A stretch of DNA of 64,000 bases from assembly GCA_038502055.1 (NCBI GenBank), contig JAXRKN010000032.1, positions 1,984,001 through 2,048,000 on the forward strand, given 5' to 3'. Under the pieces are notes generated by a model. That model had not been told where the DNA came from and searched no databases. It was given only the letters and a program-made list of their open reading frames with translations. Each line of letters opens with the position of its first letter. Position 1 is the first letter of the stretch. This document shows positions 55,640 to 64,000 of the stretch, in pieces. Source of the stretch: Tanytarsus gracilentus (Eukaryota; Arthropoda; Insecta; Diptera; Chironomidae). Position numbers and translations under genes: made by a program.

Positions 55640-56154
55640 CTACCCGTGAGAAACTCTACTCGCATGAGAGCTTTTAAAATCGGGAAAAATTTTAAGAATT
55701 TCATTCATAGCCGATTCGGGTGAATCGCTGCCGTGACAGGCATTACGAGTATCGGTGATGCCATATAGACCTCTAATGCTACTCGGATGTGAATAAATTG
55801 TCTTGTAAACCTTCGTTGGACCCAACATTTCCCGCCATTTAGAGATTGCATCTTCACGTTCCAAAATTAGAGCTTCCGTTTCACCGCTAAAGAGGCATTT
55901 GTCGATAATAAAAAAAAAGCTATCACCAAGTCAGCATCTAAAGTGGGCACGTACCTTGACATAAATGTAACGAGACGATTATAATAAAATTTTCCTTCGT
56001 GCTCCTTGTAAAAGTTCTCCGCCAATTTCCTATCAAATTTAATTCTCGTTTTTCTCACAATTTTGAAGTTATTTTCACTAATCATTTGCATAATATGACC
56101 GAGAGCAATTGGATTTTTAACTACATGCGGTTTTATCATCGCAAATGTTATCAT
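55640..56154 (-). CDS. NME6: NME6-type nucleoside diphosphate kinase with transposon-derived stop
   Basis: Minus strand exons 55955-56154 and 55640-55886 (148 aa). The fold opens MITFAMIKPHVVKNP. Further landmarks are FMSSGETEALILE across the intron, KWREMLGPT and NACHGSDSPESA, with the active-site histidine in HGSDS. IRGLYGITDTRN and the FPDF end are typical of the NME6 group. These enzymes move the terminal phosphate between nucleoside triphosphates and diphosphates, and NME6 is mitochondrial in animals. The last codons and stop come from the hAT element: the target duplication preserves SHAS, then the element encodes RVSHG and TAG. Before insertion the protein ended one residue after SHAS, with TGA at 53870-53872. 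Head-to-head with TONSL. Confidence 0.9.
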
Positions 56155-56490
56155 TTCACTTGGAAAATTTAATTTTAATTAAAATTCGAGCAGAATCCAA
56201 AATGTTTGTTTACTTTTTTCAACGATGTGCGAAAATCAAAACATTGACTACTCGGATGAAATTTGAATTTGAATTTTTGTGTAACAAAAGTAACTTTTAT
56301 CGCTCGTTTTAAACAAAATTAAAATTAAAACAAAGTGAATTAAATAATAATAAAATCCAAAATTCAAAATTATCAAATAAATTTTACTGTTATGATTTCA
56401 CTTCCCGCGCAAAAAAAGAAAAGAATAAAAGTTTGTGTAAAAATTGTATTTAGAATAAAATAAAGATTAAGGAAACAATTAAGGTCGAGA
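56155..56490. promoter_or_regulatory. Bidirectional promoter, NME6 and TONSL
   Basis: 336 bp between opposing start codons. Includes TTCCCGCGCAAAA at about 56401-56413, an E2F-type consensus (TTTSSCGC class), plausible for a replication-fork gene. Regulation is inferred. Confidence 0.5.
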
Positions 56491-59400
56491 ATGGAATTAA
56501 ATAGTAAGTTTACAGAGTGACAATTATGAAGAGCATCAAAATTTAATCATTTATTTCGCAATTTCATAGAATTGACAAAAAGAAAAGACCGAGCGAAAAA
56601 TGAAAAAAATCAACAGGCCGTTGCGGCTGCTTGCAATAAATTGGGTGATTATTACATGATAGAAAATCAACTAGACAAGGCCTTGGATGAGTTTAGCGAA
56701 GCGGCAGAAATCTTCCGGCTCGAATCAATGAAAATGGACGAGGGACGAGCAATACGTATGAAAGGAGAGGTCTACTTGAAACAAAACAAACTTCACGATG
56801 CTCTGAAGTGTATTAAAAAGTATTTAAAAGTTGCCAGAGAGGAGAGCAATCAAGTAGAATCACAGAGAGCTCATACAACATTAGGCCGATGCTATTTAAT
56901 GATAGCTGAAGATTCGTGCCTTAATTCCGAGGCAATTAAAAGTAGTGAAGAGTATAAGGCGGCAGAAAAGGAGTTCTTGAAGGGATTACTCGCATGCAAA
57001 GAGTAAGTGCTTGAGACATGAGCTTTTATATAATTTTCTAATATAAATATTTCTATGATCCAGCTTAGGCAAATTAGTTCCTAAATATGAAGTGGCCGAC
57101 ATGAAAGCTCGAAGCTACTTTAATCTCGGCATGTTAAACGAACATAAATCAAGCAATGATGCAATCGAAAACTATGAAACGGCTATAAAAATTTGCAAAT
57201 CAAATGATATTTTTGATATTCAGCATACGAGTTTGATGGCTTTAGGATTTTGTTATGCCACGAAAAAGAATGACTCGGTAGCAGCGCTACAAACGTACAA
57301 TAATGCCTTGGAAGTGGCGAAGAGAATAGCGGATAGCAAAAATGAAAAAATATGCGAAACCCTTCTTGCGAAAGGTACGCTTCTTATCAAAAATGGGGAT
57401 TTCCAGTCGGCGAAACAAGCTTTAAAGAAGGCTTATAAGATGAGGACAACAATCGAAGCAGACAAAATGACAATACAGAAGCAATTTAAAGTCGTGAACG
57501 CTCTGTGTAGGTACGAAGATGAACTTATTACTACCGATTCGTTCGAGTACGCGAAGAGAAAGGAACTTTTTGATAAAATAGGGGATCTAGCGTGGAAACT
57601 CAAAAACTACACGAAAGCCATTGATTGTTATAAAAAAATGCTGGAAGCAGCTGAGCTAAACGGAGAGACGGGTAAAAAGTTAATACCAATTTATATAAGC
57701 CTCTATGAGACGTACATCGATGGCGAGGATTACGAGCATGCTTTGAAGTTTCTACACAAAGAATATGAACTTATCAAGGATGTGCCAAGTGAAGCATGTC
57801 CGACATTACTCAGAATTGCGAGCGTCTTAGAAAAGGCAAAAAAAGACTTTTGGGAAATCGAGGAAACGTACCGCAAAGCACTTGCAGCAACACGTCTCGT
57901 GGGCAACTCAACAATTGAAGAGGGAACAATTTTACGAAAACTTATTTCTCTCTGCAAAGAAAACAAAATGACTAGTTTGGCGGAGATACTCGAGCAAGAA
58001 GCGCTTGAGAAAAATATTGACATTACTACGAAAGAAGATGATGTAGACGATATTGAATATAGCGAAGAGATTCCCATTGACGATGAATTCCTAGAACTCT
58101 CATCCGATGCAGATTCTTCAGATGAAAATGATACAACAATCACTCAAAATAAAAGTATCGAAAGTATCGCTGCGAGGGGTAGAAAAAGGAGGTCAATGAC
58201 TGTTAAGAAGAATGCAAAGGGAGAGACAAAGTTACATGAGGCGTGTATTGCTGGCAATTACCAATTAGCAAAAATGCTCTTGGAGCAGGGACATCCTGTT
58301 AATGTACGTGACAATGCGGGCTGGTTGACTATTCATGAAGCTGCCAACCACGGCCATCGCGATATTGTGGAGCTTCTCCTCGACCATGGTGCCACAATTA
58401 ATGATAGGGGTGGTACAAATTGTGATGGCATTTCGCCGCTCTATGATGCTGCCAGTAATGGTCATTTAAGAGTCGTCCATTTACTTCTCGATCGGGGAGC
58501 GAAGGCAACAATAAAAACGGACGCAAATCAAACGCCACTTGACGGTTTGCGGTGGTGGTATGCAAATGAAGCTGACAATGGTAAAAGCTTAAGTGATGCT
58601 CAAAGAAATCTCTACGATGAAATAAGTGCTCGACTTGTGGAGCAATGCGAAAGGATAGGCATTGACACCAATAATAAAAACCTTTTACCACTTTCACTTG
58701 CGTCGAGTGGCATTGGAAGCATGTCACAGGGGAGGCGATTTAATACAAACTTTTCTTCTGAGAGCGGTGATGAGTCAGACAGTGAAAATAGAGCGGAAAA
58801 TAGTGGCAGATTAAAGAGAAATGCGGGCGAAGAATATAGGGATATAATAAAATGTTTACGAAATCCGTACCAAAGTGAAAGGAAATTGGAAGAATGTGAT
58901 ACCTTTATGGAAACAAAAAAACGATCCGCTTATCTAACGGAAACGGAAATTGACCCCTCCGATTGGCTCGAAAACGATTTAGGACCGGTAAAAAAGAAAC
59001 AGAAATTCTTTGGTGAAAACTCTCTCAAAACGTCAAAAGAAAGTAGTCGATTCCAAGAACCTTCTCCGCAAAAAATCAATTTCGTACTCGAGCCCATCAC
59101 AAATAATGTGATATTGGATTCCGATGAAAGAGAAAGTATCATCGATGATTATGAGGATGTTAATATCATTGATGCGTTCGACGTGATGATGAGCACTGAG
59201 GGAGGAGCACAACAAAATGTCAAACGGAAGTCAAGACGCAATTCTCAAACAAAATTATCGCAAACTAAAAGTCAATCTTCACTCTTTGATGCCGGTTTTT
59301 CTCGATTTATCGACACAGCGGGCGAAGCAATCTTCACAACGTCATCTCGTCCCTCATCCCACAATTCCAGCCTCACAAGTTTCAACATTAGTGGGAGTAT

Positions 59401-61155
59401 GGAGCGAGAAAAACAAACGACAACGACAACAACAATCATCAAAGTACAAATAGAGAATGAGAAAATAATTGTACCCATTTATCAAGACGTTGCGAATGTG
59501 GTGAAGATTAGCTGGCTAATTGAGGAGGCTGCGAAGCGTTATTATAGGTGAGTTTACTATATGTGTAAGTAGGTCGATTATGTTAACATGTGCGATAAAA
59601 TCACATTATCCAGTGAATATTCAATTCATCAAGAAAGATTAAATGTTATTTTCATTGACATGAGTTATGTAGCGAATTATAATAGGATCGAAATTGAATT
59701 CATGCAACCTCCATCACTCATTCGACGAAGTGACATAACTTATACGTACAAATTTGGGTCCTTTTCATTTTTCTCTTTTATCCTTTTTTTTCTTAAAGAA
59801 GTTCTTCGTCACACAACTTTCGAGCATGAAAAAAAGTGTACAACTTTCTTTTTCTCTTCCCTTTTTTCCAACAGTTTGAAAGGAATTCGACCAGAATTGA
59901 AATTAAAGACTGCTGACGGAGCAACACTGTTGGAGAGCGACACACTTAGTGTAATTTTATGCTTGAAAGAAGAAAATTTAATATTATCCGAAGTTCTCGA
60001 CTGGAAATTACCTTCACTCTCTAATCGATATCTCGAGGCATGTTCAGAACTGAAATGTGGTAAGTTAAAAAAGTAACATAAAAAGGTATAACTTAGAGTT
60101 TGCACTCACTTCATACAGCAGTGGATCAGGATATAAATGACATTTTGGATCTACAGAGAGCGGCAATCAGCCTAGATCTCTCCAATCAAAATCTCCGTCC
60201 GTCTAACGTTAGACCAATTCTGAAAGCACTTCAACATCAAAACTGCCTCTCTCAACTCGACCTGTCAAGTAATTTTATTCAGGACGAAGGGACAAAATAC
60301 CTTTCAAATACGTTAATTACCCTTCGGCATCTTATTATTTTGGATTTGAGTGGCAACGCAATAACAGAAAACGGTATTGAGCAGCTCTGTAGCTTACTCA
60401 TAAAAAGCAATTTGCCCACAGAAATTAAGTGCTTAAAATTAAATTCTAATCCCATCAAGTCACTGAGTTTTTTGAGCGAACTCTGCAGCAAAAAATCTAT
60501 CACATCGTTGGAGCTTGTGAATTGTGAGCTTGAAAGTGTAGGAGATGGCGTGGAAACTTTAAATTCTTTAAAAGAATTAGATTTGAGCAACAATCACCTC
60601 ACACGCATCGCCGTCAAAGAGATTCTTGGCAAACTAAATCCGACGATTGTTGAGCGAATAAATTTGGAGCGATGCTCGCAAGACATAAACATGGGTGATA
60701 GTCTGGTTGATTTTCTCATGTTGTCAAGTAACTCACTTAAGCAGCTCAATCTTTCCGGATTAAAATTGAGCGAGAATGAAATCCTTGCCGTTCTTCGTAG
60801 CTTAGAGGGATGCAAAAATTTGAGGCACTTGGATTTGTCATTTCAAAAAGAATTGAGTTTCACAGCGCTCAAGTACATTTTGCTTAATCTTGGCAATAAA
60901 AATCTTCAAGTCAATCTCAAGGGATGCAGAAATTTGCAAAATGTAAGCAATTTGTTCAGCCATTGCGACTCGCCTACACACTTACCTTGTCAAGTATTAC
61001 TTTCCATTCCTCGAACTACTACTACTACTCCTGAACGTGAGCGGAACGATTACATCGGCAAAATGAGAGATTTATGGAATGATCTTAGTGAAGCGCGTGG
61101 GATTACTCAAGTTGAAAGAAATACACTGAGACTCATTATAGATTGTTGTACCTAG
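56491..61155 (+). CDS. TONSL: TONSL (Tonsoku-like) replication-fork repair scaffold
   Basis: Exons 56491-56503, 56570-57002, 57064-59547, 59875-60059 and 60119-61155 (1383 aa; human is about 1378). N-terminal TPRs run to about residue 480, then an acidic stretch (DDVDDIEYSEEIPIDDEF). Three ankyrin repeats follow (KLHEACIAGNYQLAKMLLEQG; RDNAGWLTIHEAANHGH; GISPLYDAASNGHLRVVHLL), then a low-complexity linker and a ubiquitin-like fold (IIKVQIENEKIIVPI to LPSLSNRYLEAC). The C-terminus is leucine-rich repeats (LDLSNQNLRP, LDLSSNFIQDEG, LDLSGNAITENG). TONSL with MMS22L loads RAD51 at stalled forks and reads new histone H4. The D...W...E..N reader residues of the second ankyrin repeat are conserved. 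The 327-bp intron at 59548-59874 contains a plus-strand frame that I reject as coding. Confidence 0.93.
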
Positions 61156-61196
61156 AATAGATTTAAGAAAAAAGTTGTGAGATGGTCATTAGATTG

Positions 61197-61202
61197 AATA
61201 AA
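61197..61202 (+). terminator. AATAAA poly(A) signal of TONSL
   Basis: Canonical hexamer about 42 nt after the stop codon. Confidence 0.55.
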
Positions 61203-61704
61203 AGTTAACTCCCACTTTTATCTTTGCTAATTATATCAGCAGTTTACGCTTTTCATTAATTCAATTGAATTTTCGACGCTCAATAAGAATATTTTAAGAC
61301 TATCAGATCGTCGCGTCGTTGGCATTATACAAACGAGTTTAATGAATATTTTCTTAGGGGTCATTCGTAAATTACGGTCGTGAGGTGAAAAGGGAAAATT
61401 TTGTGACAATTAAAAATGGCTGTTTTCATAAAAGTATGAAAAGTTAAAAATAATTAAATTTTGAGTGATGTAATTTACAAATTATCCAATTCCATTTTCT
61501 CTCTCGCAAATAAATCAGACTTTTGCAAATTAATTAATAAATTCTATTTCTTTATGCGAACATGGACTGAGATATATTGATTTTCCACCATTCAAACATA
61601 AAAATCATGTGTCTGGTATGATTTTATTGAAACAACTTACCATAAATTACTAATCATTATTGGTCGCTTTCCTTTATGCTGAAAGGGTGTTTTATCGAGC
61701 TCCT

Positions 61705-62212
61705 AATGAGGGTATTCGGCTGAATAAATTGTTGTTGTTGTAATTACAAAAATCGAGTTTTTCCTTAGATTTTGCTGCAAGCTTAAAACTTTTTTATTAA
61801 TTTTTGTGTCTCTTTTTCTATAACCTTTAGACCAGCCATAAACTTTCTATATGAAGCAGGAAATTTTTTTAAAATTAATATGACACGGAAATTTTTTATT
61901 GGCGATCGACTAAACGGATCAAATAATTAGTATAAAATTCCAAACACTTAATTTTAGTTAGTGTACAAGTTGTACTATGTAAGAAAAATATAAAAAAATT
62001 CCAAAAGCTCAATTAATTTTATTATTAAATTGAATTGTATTGTTATCACATTTTTATTTCATTTTGGACGGCTGCAAATTTTAGGAACTAAAGTTATTTT
62101 ATGTTATTATTAATTCATAATGAATTATCAGTGTTTCAGGAAAATTAAAAACTATCATTTTTAAATCGCATTTTTTAAAACTCAACTCCACCTATTCAGC
62201 CGAATACTCATT
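61705..62212. mobile_element. Possible MITE with ~20-bp terminal inverted repeats
   Basis: TATTCGGCTGAATA at 61712-61725 is mirrored by TATTCAGCCGAATA at 62193-62206, with matching AATGAG/CTCATT next to them. The enclosed 500 bp is AT-rich and non-coding. I could not confirm a target duplication. Confidence 0.45.
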
Positions 62213-64000
62213 GAGAAGTTTATAATCTGTAGATGTTATCTTTTCTTTAATGCATTAGGTCGTAAAAAATATTTACCTAATCAATATCGATCTTTTTGGG
62301 AAGTCATTCATAAAAAAAATTATTGGTTTTATTATAATTTTCTCGTTAATAAATTGCGTTTCTATTTTGTTTTATTGCGCTCTTAGAGATAAAAAATAAA
62401 AGTCATTAAGCTTTATGAACCAATTAATTGAGTAATTATCAAGACTACAAAATTGATGAGAAAAACAAAATTTAAAAAACATATAATTAATGTATTTTTT
62501 TTTCTTTTCAAAAACACACTCTTAAATGTTTTCACATTCGTGGTGTTTTCTTACCTAAGTATATTTATTTGCATCACTCAACACTCAAGAGCTTTTTTGA
62601 GTGAATTCTTCGCTCTGGTATCAAAGTGAATTTTCCACTCATTTGAATTAAGCACAAGACTTTTGATGTTCTCTCGAATTTTCTCAAATATGTTATTTTC
62701 TCTCAAAGTTACATATATGTAGGCATTAAATGTATTAATATTCTCAGCTCGTACTTTCCAATCTATTTTTCAAGTGATATTAAAAGCTCTTTTTTGAGCA
62801 AAAACTACAAAACATGTTACACATAAATTTCAAGGGATATTCAGCCATTATTGTGATGAATTCCTCATAGACACGAAAATAATGTTATTATGAGAACAAA
62901 ATTATTTCCATGTACTGTGTACCATCCTTTCAGCTCACTTTATTCTCATCTCTGTTTTTCAGCATTTCACTCATCTCGTTCCTTTTATCAACTATTTTCA
63001 TTTCTTGTTCAAAATTTTCCTTACCATGCACATGATGCCAGATGTTCACAAATGTTGTATTTTGTATTCACATTTCTGTTCTTAAGAGTCATTTCTTATG
63101 TTGGCAATTGAAACAAAGCTTTTTAGGATCTAATTTTTATAAAAGGGAGATTTTTCAAGTTTAATGCAAAAGTTTGAAAATTTTATATAAAATTTAGATT
63201 TAATATTTTCCTGAATTATAAAAAGGCTAAATTATTCATCAACAAATGGCTTTTTGATTATTTTCTTAAAGATCTGAAATAAAATTATCAGATTCAATTT
63301 CGAATCATTTACAACATGAGCCACAAGGGTCAACTAAACATTTGAAAATAGCTTGTCGTAAATTTCAACTCAAATTAATTACTGAAACCATGAATGAGGT
63401 TTTAATTAAAACAACCTAAAACCAAACGATTTGCATGTGTTCAGTTAATTAAATTCCATGTTATCATTTCTAAGGTTAATTTACTCGAATATCTGAGCTA
63501 ATTAATTGATTCTAAGCTTGACCAGTTGAATATCCCTTGTAAAATACTTTTTCCAGATTGGTTAAAAAAATTGATTGAAATTTAAGTTCAAACTCTTTAA
63601 AACTGAAACTTATACAAGCCATTCAAACATTAATTATTCATTAAAATACATTACGGGATTTAACGTCTTTATACCTAAAACTAATGAGATTTTTAATTAA
63701 TTTAATATTTTATCGTATTTTACATAGAAAAACCGCACAATCATGTCGAACATTTTTCGATTGTTGGCAAAGGGTTAATGTGGGGATTTTAACCATAATC
63801 CTTATAACAATATCTCAACATATAAATTTCACGACCGTGCCTTAAATTTGCTAAAAAGATCACAACCGTAAATAATAATTTGTATAACAAAATTATGCTG
63901 AAATTTGATTATAAATAACCAAATGACTTTCTAATTATTTTGATTCATTGAAATTGGGTTTTCACGTGGAAAACTTCATCATCCTTTTTTTAGCGATGCG

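Larger units (their letters stand above)
53885..55658 (-). mobile_element. hAT DNA transposon remnant with CCCGGGTA-rich ends
   Basis: 1774 bp. Terminal inverted repeat TAGAGTTTCTCA at both ends and an exact 8-bp target duplication CTCGCATG (53877-53884 and 55659-55666), the hAT pattern. Both ends are packed with ACCCGGGTA-type palindromic subterminal repeats. On the minus strand, about 54105-54260 encodes a decayed hAT dimerisation region (FSEAGDIVTKKR followed by a Leu-containing helix), the C-terminus of a transposase. The rest of the transposase is missing, so it is non-autonomous. Confidence 0.93.
61156..64000. other. Intergenic, no gene recognised
   Basis: AT-rich DNA after TONSL. A GGGGTCATTCGTAAATTACG motif at about 61357-61376 resembles ends of insect MITEs, but I could not find its partner. 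The plus-strand frame at 62890-63111 has no support. A possible MITE is listed separately. Confidence 0.4.

Noticed and set aside
59588..59874. Plus-strand frame between TONSL exons 3 and 4, with a possible acceptor at 59613
   Set aside because: Joining 59547 directly to 59875 gives RYYSLKGIRPELKL, which matches the TONSL ubiquitin-like domain; adding this segment would break it.
62890..63111. 73-codon plus-strand frame near the window end
   Set aside because: Low-complexity Phe/Ser/His composition with no splice or family support.

Overview
This is a nuclear genomic window from an insect, most likely a dipteran and probably a nematoceran midge or relative. The evidence is AT-rich DNA, GT-AG introns mostly 50-70 nt long, insect gene families (pickpocket channel, ecdysteroid-kinase-like genes, an insect-type Cys-loop channel, nessun dorma) and an intact BEL/Pao retrotransposon. 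The species cannot be fixed from sequence alone. I assembled gene models by hand from splice sites and family conservation. Exon sums are divisible by three once the partial first codons of incomplete models are set aside.

Positions 1-13,430 are a repeat island. It holds a 2.4 kb foldback element with ~0.8 kb inverted arms built on three 120-bp subrepeats, with a probable retro-insertion in its loop. A GC-richer retroelement-like scrap follows, then three unrelated minisatellites in a row: TATGGCAACA-type, a 35-bp unit in head-to-head arrays, and a 39-bp TCGACTCGAGTCG unit. A complete 7.8 kb BEL/Pao element (5214-13023; matching 427-bp LTRs, CTCGA target duplication, single 2250-codon ORF) sits inside the last minisatellite. 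A fourth, TCTATAGAAATT-type minisatellite follows.

Positions 13.4-24.6 kb carry a pickpocket (DEG/ENaC) gene lacking recognisable 5' exons, a compact Cys-loop receptor, two tandem ecdysteroid-kinase-like genes on the minus strand (the second broken in exon 1 by a 943-bp foldback element) and a WBP1/VOPP1-like membrane protein on the minus strand.

Positions 27-43 kb carry DNAJC1, a BTB protein, two tandem AGPAT-type acyltransferases, centrin, stathmin, an INPP5K-type inositol 5-phosphatase and HDDC2. Positions 43-61 kb are gene dense: nessun dorma (cytokinesis), TAF13, FANCI, a divergent MFS transporter, ribokinase, an NME6-type nucleoside diphosphate kinase and TONSL. FANCI and TONSL both act at damaged replication forks. 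TAF13/FANCI and NME6/TONSL are head-to-head pairs with short shared promoters. nesd/TAF13 and transporter/ribokinase are tail-to-tail with stop codons 33 and 10 bp apart. A 1.8 kb hAT element has landed in the last codons of the NME6 gene and now supplies its stop codon. The final 2.8 kb has no recognisable gene.
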